A program made the position numbers and the translations under genes. DNA of 51,134 bases, from assembly GCA_016744295.1 (NCBI GenBank), contig JADGEQ010000049.1, positions 1 to 51,134 on the forward strand, given 5' to 3'. How positions within the stretch are numbered: the first letter of the stretch is position 1; each line of letters starts with the position of its first letter. The notes under the pieces are model-generated. The model was not told the origin of the DNA. It made no database searches and saw only the letters and a program-made list of their open reading frames with translations. Of the stretch, positions 1 to 7,682 are shown one piece after another. The DNA comes from Desulfobacteraceae bacterium. Its GTDB lineage: Bacteria; Desulfobacterota; Desulfobacteria; Desulfobacterales; Desulfobacteraceae.

Positions 1-1527
1 GGGTAAATATAAAGGGATATTATATGGTATCGGCTCAATGGCCTGTCAATGGCTAAAATGACTGACTGACGCTTCTTTCCGCGAAGCGGTTGTGTTCAAC
101 AAGTACTTGACCGAGTCCGTATAGCCGAGATATGCGGGTGCGGATATCATTCCAGGATAATAGCCGCATATCATGAATATCTGAGTGATATACGACTGGA
201 AAGAATAAAGATCTTTTATCGAGAGCGTATTATCACATAGAATGAAATAATCACCCCAGGCGAAAAAAAGCAACAGAAAACCTTATTCAAGTGCATACAT
301 ATACTTGTATTTTCTGTGTGAGGGAGGTACTAAATTGTCCTTCCGAATTGTATTGGTATCTTTAATGTATTTCACCGCGGACTATGTCAAAATCGAAATG
401 ACCTGAATCCCGAATTCGTGGCCCAGACTATTATTAATAGTTCCATATTTTTCCGAATCATAACCGGCCACAAGATCTTGTGATTGGAGGAAATTGTAAT
501 TTATCTACGGGATTCTTTACTTTACTTAGCCTAAAATTTGAATAAGTGAGATTTGAATTATTAAGACCGATTGGAATCTGGGGTTGAGGTCGGGGTGGGA
601 TGCGGGTGAATCGTTGATTGCAATTTTGTACAGGCTCTTAATGCAGTGAAGCGGTTAAAAGATGGAATTGTTTGAGCGCAGCGAGTTTTCCATCTTCAGC
701 GTAGCGGAATTTAGAACCTGTCAAAATTGTTCAATCCGTGAACTGCATCCCACCCCGGCCGGTACTGGCGAATCCGATCTCTCCAAATACTGAATTTGAA
801 ATTCTGGACTATTATTAAAAATCCGGTTTTTTTTAAATCAAAAGCCTGACACAAGATCTTGTGGTTGAGGAAAATTGCATTTGATATTCAAACATTAAAC
901 TTATTACATTGAATACCGCCGTGAAAAGGATTCCCGCAAAATCCGGTAATTAAAATATAGAAACATTCTTTTTTGATAAGACCACCAATATAATAAATTG
1001 TTTCCAAATAGTGAATAATTTGGATGTGAAGATCAGGTCGGAGTTTGTTAAGAGGTCGGGGGGGATTGCGGGCGTATCATTGATTGCAATTGCATACAGG
1101 CTCTTAATGCAGTGGAGCGTTAAGCGAGACGTGCTGTTTGAGGACCTACTGGACCGCAGTTCACGGCTTTTAGCGCAGCGGAATTTTAGAGATCTGTAGG
1201 AATTGTTCAATCAGTAGGCTGCAATCTTCCCCGGCTGGTCAGGACCCTCACCTCACCAATAATGTTCAGATCAATTTTCCCCATTTTCCCGAAATAAATA
1301 TTTGATTGATATGATCAATGCCTACTTTGCAAATTTAAATAACACTAAAAATTTGATCTTCTTTAATGAAGAATGTTCGGCGAGAATTGCTGGGTTGAAC
1401 AGCTTCTGGTTTTGGTTATATTAAAAACCCAAGTATTCACACAGGTTTTCCTTCTGGTTGCTCTTTATATCTCTTTCCCATACAATGACAGGATGGAAAC
1501 CCATTAAATTTTTAAGGCCGATCCTGA
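1..1527. other. AT-rich intergenic region without a supported gene
   Basis: No reading frame here has convincing coding character. The longest is a 75-codon TTG-start frame on the minus strand (46-273), which I do not recognise. A TTG-start 23-codon frame at 335-406 follows a GGAGGT at 323-328 and could be a leader peptide, but nothing else supports it. The stretch from about 421 to 1235 carries two diverged repeat copies, listed separately. No -35/-10 pair stands out upstream of the kinase gene. Confidence 0.6.
421..1235 (+). repeat. two diverged direct copies of a ~330-420 bp repeat
   Basis: Unit 1 covers about 421-745 and unit 2 about 805-1235. Landmarks occur in the same order in both. 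A perfect 14-bp palindrome (CACAAGATCTTGTG) lies at 469-482 and again at 850-863, each followed by a GAGGAAAATTG-like stretch. Later, a conserved block containing ACAGGCTCTTAATGCAGTG starts at 615 and again at 1081, followed by an AGCGCAGCG(G/A) motif and AATTGTTCAATC. The landmark offset is 381 bp for the palindrome and about 466 bp for the later block, so unit 2 has gained about 85 bp. No transposase is linked. This may be a decayed element or a duplicated regulatory region. Confidence 0.65.
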
Positions 1528-2643
1528 ATGACACCGCGAATGAAAAAAACAATTTTTATCTGCCTGCTAGGGATGGTAGCAATTATCGGGATGCTGCATT
1601 ATCTTACCCCCGGATATATGATTCTCTTCCATGACACCTATCGCAGGCTTTCCTATTTCCCCATTGCCATTGGGGCTATTCTTTATGGACTTCCAGGGGG
1701 TTTAATCATTGCCCTGCTGTCTTGTCTTTCCTTTGTACCCCACTTGTTAATGTTCTGGTTCCAGGGACCCCAGGCCTATTATTCCGAATTATCGGAAATC
1801 TTTTTTTACCTGGCAGCCGGGCTTGTGATCGGGCTGATCTCCAGCCGGGAAAACAAACTTAGGGAAAAATATCAGCAGCTTTCGGAAAAACTTGCCGGAT
1901 CCTATCAACGTCTCCATGACCAAGCCACCCGACTGGTGCAGGCGGAAAAAAAATTGGGACAGGCCCGAAAATTATCCAGCCTGGGCCATGTGTCTGCCTC
2001 CCTGGCCCATGAGATCAAAAACCCTTTGGCATCCATTAAGGGGGCGGCTGAAATTCTGGCCGATGAAGTGGGACCCTCCCATCCAAAACATGAGTTCATC
2101 GAAATCATGCGGTCTGAGATTTCAAGACTCAACAATTCCGTGGACGAAGTTCTTGCCTATTGCCGGGGACAGCAGACCCTTAACAAAGACCGCCTCGAAC
2201 CCCTGGTTGATATTTTGGATAAGGTAATCCTGCTGCTGGCCCCCCAGATCCGGGAGAAATCCATTGATCTGACCTGTGAACGAACAGGCGCCACCTCCAT
2301 GATCCAGGTTGAGGAAGCCGCCATGATCCAGGTATTGGTGAATATTATCCTCAATGCCGTGGATGCGGTGCCCAAAAAAGGAAAAATTCGCATCTGCCAC
2401 ACCCAGGAACCAAAGGGCTGCAGAATTGACGTGGCAGACAATGGGCCGGGAATACCGTCGGAAAAATTTGAAAAAATCTTTGAATCCTTTGTTACATTCA
2501 AGGAGGGGGGTACCGGTCTTGGGCTTTCCATCACCAGAAAAGTAATTGAACGGCTGGGCGGCACCATCGGGGTGGGTTGCTCAGACATGGGAGGGGCACT
2601 ATTTTCAGTGTTCCTGCCGGATAAAGAATCCTTGGCAAATTAA
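1528..2643 (+). CDS. membrane sensor histidine kinase (AtoS/ZraS-like)
   Basis: This is the sensor of a two-component system, predicted to autophosphorylate on His161 and pass the phosphate to the regulator encoded 11 bp downstream. Residues 7-27 and about 41-106 are hydrophobic and suggest four or five membrane passes with very short loops, so sensing is likely within the membrane or by small ligands rather than by a periplasmic domain. A coiled linker (about 107-145) leads to the HisKA dimerisation helix with LAHEIKNPLASIKG, then a HATPase domain with N box (NIILNAVDAV), G1 (DNGPGIP) and G2 (GGTGLGLSI). The ligand cannot be read from sequence. The start is weak: only AAGG 11 bp upstream, with an alternative ATG four codons in. 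Confidence 0.9.
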   Translation: MTPRMKKTIFICLLGMVAIIGMLHYLTPGYMILFHDTYRRLSYFPIAIGAILYGLPGGLIIALLSCLSFVPHLLMFWFQGPQAYYSELSEIFFYLAAGLVIGLISSRENKLREKYQQLSEKLAGSYQRLHDQATRLVQAEKKLGQARKLSSLGHVSASLAHEIKNPLASIKGAAEILADEVGPSHPKHEFIEIMRSEISRLNNSVDEVLAYCRGQQTLNKDRLEPLVDILDKVILLLAPQIREKSIDLTCERTGATSMIQVEEAAMIQVLVNIILNAVDAVPKKGKIRICHTQEPKGCRIDVADNGPGIPSEKFEKIFESFVTFKEGGTGLGLSITRKVIERLGGTIGVGCSDMGGALFSVFLPDKESLAN

Positions 2644-2654
2644 AAAGAGGCCCA

Positions 2655-3998
2655 ATGAACCATACCATTTTGCTCATTGATGATGATCCAAGCCTTCGCA
2701 GGGTAACCGAATACAATTTATCATCCAGGGGATTTACGGTGCTGGCAGCGGAGTCAGGGCGCCAGGGGATTGAATTTTTCAGGAAACATGACCCGGATCT
2801 GGTGGTGTCGGATGTAAAACTCGGAGATTTAAACGGGTTGGATCTTTTGGAAACGATCAAGCAGGAATCTGCCGATACCCCCGTGATTATCATGACCGCA
2901 TTCGGTTCCATTGAAATGGCAGTCCAGGCCATGCACAAGGGAGCCTTTAATTTCATTACCAAGCCATTTGACAGGGATACCCTGATTTTATCCTGTGAAA
3001 AAGCATTGGAGTTGACAAAACTTCGCTCCCAGACACGGCTGCTCACCCATGAGGTAAACCGTCTCACCGGAACCAAGGGCATTGTATCGGCCAGTTCCGC
3101 CATGAAAGAATTGCTGGCCACTGCATCCAGGGCTGCAAACAGCGAAGCCACGGTATTGATTTCAGGGGAATCGGGAACGGGCAAGGAGTTGCTGGCCCGG
3201 CTGATCCACCAGAACAGCCCCCGGCACAGGGGGCCCATGGTGGCGGTCAATTGTGCTGCCATCCCTGCCTCTCTTCTTGAATCTGAGCTTTTCGGCCATG
3301 TGAAAGGTGCCTTTACCGGTGCGATCAAGGATCGAAAAGGGCATTTCATGAATGCAGCCAGGGGCAGCCTGTTTTTAGATGAAATCGGCGAGCTTGCAGT
3401 GGATGTCCAGGTAAAGCTGCTCCGGGCCATCCAGGAAAGGCAAATCCAGCCGGTGGGGTCTGAAAAGACAATAACCCTTGACATACGGATCATTGCCGCC
3501 ACCAATCTGGATCTGCAGGAAAGGATTGCAAAGGGAGAATTCAGAGAAGACCTTTATTATCGCCTCAGCGTGATTCCTTTGTTCATACCGCCTTTGAGGG
3601 AACGCACCGAGGATATCCCGGCCCTGGTCTCCCATTTTTTAAAAAAATTTGATGCCCCGGCCAACGTGTGCTTTTCCCCCGAAGCCCTGGGCCTGATGAA
3701 AACCTATCACTGGCCGGGAAATATCCGGGAGATGCAAAATATTGTGGAGCGGTGTATTATCCTGAGAAAAGCCCCGCTTATCCAGCCCGAGGACCTGAAC
3801 CTGCCGGGAATGAAAACCAACCCCTCCATACTGGACCCCGTGATCCCGGATGAAGGCATCTCCCTGGAAGAGGTTGAAAAAGCCTATGTGATCAAAGCCC
3901 TGGAAAAGGCGGGGCAGAATAGATCCGAGGCAGCCCGGCTTCTGAAGATCCCCCGGCATGTTCTCCTGTACCGGATTGAAAAGTATATGATTTTGTAG
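2655..3998 (+). CDS. sigma54-dependent NtrC-family response regulator
   Basis: This enhancer-binding activator of sigma54 promoters is the partner of the kinase just upstream. The receiver domain (1-120) has the acidic pocket D10/D11 and phospho-acceptor D53. The AAA+ domain (about 145-370) has Walker A GESGTGKE (171-178), an intact GAFTGA sigma54-contact loop (218-223) and Walker B GSLFLDEIGE (237-246). The C-terminus is a Fis-type helix-turn-helix (EAARLLKIPRHVLLYRIEKY). All catalytic elements are intact, so it should be active. A sigma54-like promoter and two dyads follow within 160 bp, making the metal-handling operon at 4234-7566 the obvious target. Confidence 0.94.
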   Translation: MNHTILLIDDDPSLRRVTEYNLSSRGFTVLAAESGRQGIEFFRKHDPDLVVSDVKLGDLNGLDLLETIKQESADTPVIIMTAFGSIEMAVQAMHKGAFNFITKPFDRDTLILSCEKALELTKLRSQTRLLTHEVNRLTGTKGIVSASSAMKELLATASRAANSEATVLISGESGTGKELLARLIHQNSPRHRGPMVAVNCAAIPASLLESELFGHVKGAFTGAIKDRKGHFMNAARGSLFLDEIGELAVDVQVKLLRAIQERQIQPVGSEKTITLDIRIIAATNLDLQERIAKGEFREDLYYRLSVIPLFIPPLRERTEDIPALVSHFLKKFDAPANVCFSPEALGLMKTYHWPGNIREMQNIVERCIILRKAPLIQPEDLNLPGMKTNPSILDPVIPDEGISLEEVEKAYVIKALEKAGQNRSEAARLLKIPRHVLLYRIEKYMIL

Positions 3999-4070
3999 AC
4001 TATTCTACACCCCTCTGTTGAATAGTCTAGATTCCCGGAAAACCAATCTTTTAAAGCCCTGTATACAGGG
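3996..4070. promoter_or_regulatory. two dyads, candidate enhancer sites for the NtrC-type regulator
   Basis: A perfect 10-bp inverted repeat (TAGACTATTC / GAATAGTCTA) has arms at 3996-4005 and 4020-4029 with a 14-nt spacer; its left arm overlaps the regulator's stop codon. A second perfect palindrome, CCCTGTATACAGGG, is at 4057-4070. They lie about 112-145 and 71-84 bp upstream of the sigma54-like promoter, a usual distance for NtrC-family enhancers. No T-run follows the first dyad, so a simple terminator is less likely, though a stem-loop role is not excluded. Confidence 0.45.
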
Positions 4071-4140
4071 ATTGCTCCTGCCATAAAAATTTCCTGAGAA
4101 TTAAAGGTGTTACATCATTATCCCCTACCAGACCCCGGCA

Positions 4141-4156
4141 TGGCACGGGATTTGAT
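4141..4156 (+). promoter_or_regulatory. sigma54-like -24/-12 promoter
   Basis: TGGCAC at 4141-4146 and TTGAT at 4152-4156 match the TGGCAC-N5-TTGC(A/T) consensus in spacing and in the complete -24 box. The -12 box has GA instead of GC, a real weakness. It lies 78 bp upstream of the first gene of the metal operon and just downstream of a sigma54 activator gene. Confidence 0.55.
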
Positions 4157-4233
4157 AGTGTTTTATTAAAAGTGTTCTATTGATCATCATCAATAAAGAC
4201 CCAAAACAATAATATCACCCAATGGAGGATAGC

Positions 4234-4671
4234 GTGAAAAAAATCAGTTTACTCATTGTAACAGGGACAATTCTTTTTTGGGCCATGGGGACGGTTATGG
4301 CCGAAGACACCAAAGACGGATCTGTCCAACGGGCTGTTTTCAAGGTTGAAGATCTGAGTTGCGGGGCATGTTTCTCTAATATTAATGCAGGACTTTCTCC
4401 CCTAAAAGGGTTTTCAGGCATGGGGGTTAATCTGTTCAGAAAACGGGTTGCCGTTGACTTTGTAGGCCCTTTGTCTGCTGATGAAATTGGGGCAGCCATT
4501 ACGAAAAAAGGATATCCGGCAACCCTTGCCTCTGTGGATCCCATCATGAAAAAAGAATCCTTTGCCTATTTAAATAGTCGCCAAAGGGGAGCAGGCTCCG
4601 GCATACCAGGCGGCGGTTCCTGCTGCTCCCTGCCGGGTGTTTCCCAGCTTCCCCCGGCAACAGACCCATAA
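4234..4671 (+). CDS. exported heavy-metal-associated (HMA-like) protein
   Basis: A signal peptide (MKK, hydrophobic 4-19, cut near VMA-ED) is followed by one HMA/ferredoxin-like domain (about 34-100) with a CxxC pair C43/C46 in SCGAC. This is the metal ligand of copper/mercury-type HMA domains, and it would act in the periplasm or as a lipid-free secreted chaperone. The C-terminal tail has a GGGSCC cluster that could add ligands. I start at GTG 4234 because TGGAGG ends 5 nt before it; an in-frame ATG at 4222 overlaps that ribosome-binding site. It is the first gene of a five-gene operon. The bound metal (Cu, Fe or Zn) is unknown. Confidence 0.72.
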   Translation: MKKISLLIVTGTILFWAMGTVMAEDTKDGSVQRAVFKVEDLSCGACFSNINAGLSPLKGFSGMGVNLFRKRVAVDFVGPLSADEIGAAITKKGYPATLASVDPIMKKESFAYLNSRQRGAGSGIPGGGSCCSLPGVSQLPPATDP

Positions 4672-4741
4672 AATACACTAGCCAATGATACGGGCGACAA
4701 ATGATCATTAAATTTAAATAAACCATAAAAAGGCATACATT

Positions 4742-5236
4742 ATGAAACGAACAAGAAGCAAACACATGAAGCATCTATTACCTCTATCCATATTTAATCT
4801 TATTCTGGTGGGTCTCTTTCTTTTTGGATCAACTGCCCATGCCTGGTTTGGGGATAAATTCAAAAAGCTCACCCCAAAAAACAACCATCTTTCCATCCCC
4901 CTGGAAGGGATTTCCGACGGCCAGGCCCATTATTTTACGACCAAATCCGAAAAAGGGGTGAAGGTAAAATTTTTTGTGGTCAAAAGCCATGACGGAATCA
5001 TCCGGGCGGCAGTGGATGCCTGTGATGTCTGTTATAGAGCAGGTAAAGGCTATGTTCAGGAGGGTAATGTCATGGTCTGCAGCAATTGCGGAATGAAATT
5101 TGCCACTGATAGGATCAATGAAGTCAAGGGTGGATGCAATCCGGCTCCCCTGATCAGAGCCATTGAGGGCGAAAATCTTGTAATTTCCATGGCAGATATC
5201 AACGCCAATGCCTGGTTATGCAAGTTTAAAAAATAA
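4742..5236 (+). CDS. DUF2318 Fe-S/metal-binding exported protein
   Basis: An N-terminal hydrophobic stretch (about 11-34, ending TAHA) directs export or anchoring. The rest is a DUF2318 domain: DACDVC (C94, C97), then CSNCG (C113, C116) with F120, then GGCNP (C132). This five-cysteine pattern is diagnostic of the family and resembles a periplasmic metal or Fe-S site. DUF2318 proteins are encoded beside FtsX-type permeases and an ATPase in the Campylobacter p19/ftr1 iron locus, and the same permease and ATPase follow here. The Ftr1 and P19 parts are absent. The exact chemistry of DUF2318 is not known to me. Confidence 0.82.
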   Translation: MKRTRSKHMKHLLPLSIFNLILVGLFLFGSTAHAWFGDKFKKLTPKNNHLSIPLEGISDGQAHYFTTKSEKGVKVKFFVVKSHDGIIRAAVDACDVCYRAGKGYVQEGNVMVCSNCGMKFATDRINEVKGGCNPAPLIRAIEGENLVISMADINANAWLCKFKK

Positions 5237-5249
5237 AGGGGGCAAAAAA

Positions 5250-5690
5250 ATGACCTGGGATCCGGAAACATACAGGGAAAAGAGGGAAAAAGTTTTGGGT
5301 GTTCGCAAACGGGGGATTTCATTTGGCAGTCTGTCCGCCATTGTCTCTTTGGTTATCCTTATGGGGTTTGCCTTTGTCAGTGTACCGGGAGCTGTTTCCT
5401 ATATCCAGACCCGGCATTTGGATGATGCCATTTACAAACTGACTGAAAATACAGTCTTTAAAGGTTCCCTGGTGGCCCAAATCCGGCAGCTGGATGGTGT
5501 CAGTGCTGCAAAACAGGATACCCATGGCACCCGGTTGGTGGTAACCTTTGACCGCAGGACTGCCGGGCCGGATACCTTCAGCTCTTTATTCAGGCAAAAA
5601 AATCTGGATGCAACCCTGCTGAACCGGGTCAGCCACCGCCAGCGAAAGAACACCCTGGAAACTGAAAAGGAATCAAGTGAAACTTTATAA
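5250..5690 (+). CDS. membrane-anchored HMA-like protein lacking the CxxC
   Basis: This 146-residue protein has one transmembrane helix (about 25-45) and a small C-terminal domain (about 68-120). The predicted pattern QIRQLDGVSAAKQD...TRLVVTF...TFSSLFRQKNLDATLL resembles the beta-alpha-beta-beta-alpha-beta fold of HMA domains, but no cysteine is present, so it is unlikely to bind soft metals itself. It may be an adaptor of the FtsX complex. The start is set at 5250, where AAGGGGG precedes the ATG by 7 nt; a longer frame from 5208 overlaps the DUF2318 gene and has no such site. Its end overlaps the permease gene by 14 bp, so translation is probably coupled. Confidence 0.7.
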   Translation: MTWDPETYREKREKVLGVRKRGISFGSLSAIVSLVILMGFAFVSVPGAVSYIQTRHLDDAIYKLTENTVFKGSLVAQIRQLDGVSAAKQDTHGTRLVVTFDRRTAGPDTFSSLFRQKNLDATLLNRVSHRQRKNTLETEKESSETL

Positions 5691-6834
5691 TATTTCCCTG
5701 GGAAACATTCGTCGCCGCAAGGGCAAAATGCTTTTTCTTGCTCTGGGACTTATCATTGGTGTCTCCACCATCGTGACCCTGCTGGCCATTACCGAAACCA
5801 TGACCGCAGAAATCGAAGAGCGCCTGAACAAATTTGGGGCCAATATTGTCATGGTGCCGAGAACAGAAAATTTATCCCTTAATTACGGGGGGATTGATGT
5901 GGGCGGGGTCAGCTATGAGGTCAAAGAATTTAACCAGGAGAATCTGGCCCGAATCCATACAATTAAAAATGCCAAAAATTTAGGAATTGTTGCGCCCAAG
6001 GTGTTGGGGCCTGTCATGATTGATGATAAAAAATTGCTGCTCATGGGGGTCATCTTTGACGAGGAACTGGCATTAAAAAGATGGTGGCAAAAAAAAGGAA
6101 TATTTCCAACCCGTCCCGATGAGGTGCTGCTGGGGGCTTCCGTCGCATCTGTACTGGGCCTGAACCCCGGGGATGAGATAAAAATGGGGGAGACCCTCTT
6201 CAAGGTGACAGCCGTCCTGCATCCCACGGGCTCTTCCGAAGACAATGCCGTGATTGCAGAGCTTGGAACAGCACAAACCCTACTGGGAAAGCCGGGTAAA
6301 ATATCAATGGTGGAGATTGCCGCCTTTTGCCGGGGGTGCCCCATTACCGAAGTGACCCTGCAGATTGCCGAAGTCTTTCCCAATGCCAAGGTCACGGCCA
6401 TGAAGCAGGCGGTTATGTCAAAGATGCAGTCCATTGAAATGTTCAAGTCCTTTTCCCTGGGGGTTTCCATCCTGGTCATCGGAATCGGTGCCCTGCTGGT
6501 AATGGTGACAATGATGGGCTCTGTCAATGAACGGACCCGGGAAATAGGTATCTTCAGGGCCATTGGGTTCAGGCAGACCCATGTGATGCAGATCATTCTC
6601 CTGGAAGCCCTTGCTTTGGGGCTGTTTGGGGGAATACTTGGATTTGTCCTGGGCAATCTGCTTGCCTGGGGCATCATTCCTTTGGTCATAAAAGAGGGAA
6701 TCTTTGCCGGTGTCAATTACCAGCTTGGGGGGCTTTGTCTTCTCATGGCAGCGGCACTCAGCCTTTTGGCCAGCCTCTATCCGGCATTTAAAGCCGGACG
6801 AATGGACCCCAGCGATGCCCTGAGGGCTCTCTGA
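5677..6834 (+). CDS. FtsX/MacB-type ABC transporter permease
   Basis: This permease of the type VII (MacB-like) ABC superfamily has one N-terminal transmembrane helix (about 18-38), a periplasmic MacB-PCD-like domain (about 40-255) and three C-terminal helices (about 258-285, 305-335, 347-372) forming the FtsX domain. It should pair with the ATPase encoded next and move or release something at the outer face of the inner membrane rather than through a classical channel. The periplasmic domain has a CRGCP pair near residue 213. The start is GTG at 5677 with AAAAGGA upstream. In the related Campylobacter locus two FtsX permeases occur; here there is one, presumably a homodimer. Confidence 0.88.
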   Translation: MKLYNISLGNIRRRKGKMLFLALGLIIGVSTIVTLLAITETMTAEIEERLNKFGANIVMVPRTENLSLNYGGIDVGGVSYEVKEFNQENLARIHTIKNAKNLGIVAPKVLGPVMIDDKKLLLMGVIFDEELALKRWWQKKGIFPTRPDEVLLGASVASVLGLNPGDEIKMGETLFKVTAVLHPTGSSEDNAVIAELGTAQTLLGKPGKISMVEIAAFCRGCPITEVTLQIAEVFPNAKVTAMKQAVMSKMQSIEMFKSFSLGVSILVIGIGALLVMVTMMGSVNERTREIGIFRAIGFRQTHVMQIILLEALALGLFGGILGFVLGNLLAWGIIPLVIKEGIFAGVNYQLGGLCLLMAAALSLLASLYPAFKAGRMDPSDALRAL

Positions 6835-6891
6835 GTTTGCGGGCCGGGCAAGCAATCGCTTAACTATTAACCATAAAAGAAGCGCATCCAT

Positions 6892-7566
6892 ATGAGACAG
6901 ATCAACCATTTAATTGAAATAAGAGATCTTGGGAAAACCTATACCAGCGGCAATAGCCTGGTGACTGCCATTGATCACATGGATTTTGTCATTGATGACA
7001 AGGAGTTTGTCACCATCATGGGGCAATCGGGTTCAGGGAAATCAACCCTCCTGTCCACCATGGGAGGACTGAATCGGCCCACCCGGGGAAAGGTATTTGT
7101 GGATTCCCTGGATCTATATGCGCTTTCCAATGAACAGCGGGCAGATTTTAGAAGTGAATACATGGGATTTATTTTCCAGTCTTTCCAGCTCATTCCCTAT
7201 TTAACGGTATTGGAAAATATAAAACTGCCCATGGCCGTTACCGGCCGGACAAAAACAGAAAAAAACCAGATGGCCATGGAAGTGATTGAACGGGTAGGCC
7301 TGGAAAAAAAATCCGGCCGGCTCCCCGACCAATTGTCCGGCGGGGAGCAGGAGAGGGTAGCCATTGCCCGGGCCATTGTGAACAAACCCCCCATTATTCT
7401 GGCCGACGAACCCACGGGAAACCTGGATTCCGAAACTGCCAAGGAGATCATGGGATTGCTGCAATCCCTGAATAACGACGGCCACACCATTATCATGGTA
7501 ACCCATAACACTGAAATGGAGAAGTTTGCCTCCCGGACCATCCAGGTCAGGGATGGGTGTTTATAG
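6892..7566 (+). CDS. ABC transporter ATPase (MacB/LolD family)
   Basis: This complete 224-residue nucleotide-binding domain has Walker A GQSGSGKST (44-52), Q-loop FQSFQLIP (95-102), signature LSGGE (148-152), Walker B ILADEP (169-174) with GNLDS D-loop, and H-loop VTHN. The IPYLTVLEN segment and the GNLD motif place it in the MacB/LolD/FtsE group that pairs with FtsX-type permeases, so it energises the permease at 5677-6834. It is the last gene of the metal-associated operon; 57 bp separate it from the permease gene. The substrate is not deducible; the neighbours argue for metal uptake, release or repair of a metal-binding periplasmic protein. Confidence 0.9.
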   Translation: MRQINHLIEIRDLGKTYTSGNSLVTAIDHMDFVIDDKEFVTIMGQSGSGKSTLLSTMGGLNRPTRGKVFVDSLDLYALSNEQRADFRSEYMGFIFQSFQLIPYLTVLENIKLPMAVTGRTKTEKNQMAMEVIERVGLEKKSGRLPDQLSGGEQERVAIARAIVNKPPIILADEPTGNLDSETAKEIMGLLQSLNNDGHTIIMVTHNTEMEKFASRTIQVRDGCL

Positions 7567-7585
7567 GCTGATGGAAGAGAATCAA

Positions 7586-7617
7586 TATATTGGGTGGTCT
7601 TTTCAATTGCCTGATCT
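7586..7617 (-). repeat. 32-bp fragment duplicating the end of the THEP1-type NTPase gene
   Basis: These 32 bases match 20296-20327 at 31 positions (difference at 7596/20306). At the distant site the sequence is coding and gives the C-terminal DQAIEKITQY of the NTPase. Here it would give DQAIEKTTQY but a TGA stands directly before it in frame, and similarity ends at both edges. It is a relic of a small duplication or recombination event in the convergent gap between the ATPase and dppF. Confidence 0.7.
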
Positions 7618-7682
7618 CAGCATCCCCTCCTGAATACCATGGAAAAGATGACAATACGCCGGACTATATTTACAAACAATGA

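Noticed and set aside
46..273. 75-codon minus-strand frame, TTG start
   Set aside because: No ribosome-binding site, no recognisable domain, AT-rich background; more likely chance.
335..406. 23-residue frame with GGAGGT upstream
   Set aside because: Only the ribosome-binding site supports it, and TTG starts are rare; no downstream gene needs a leader.
2531..3505. 324-codon minus-strand frame opposite the kinase/regulator genes
   Set aside because: Overlaps well-supported genes on the other strand; composition is that of a shadow frame.
5913..6716. 267-codon minus-strand frame opposite the FtsX permease
   Set aside because: Antisense shadow of a clear membrane protein gene.
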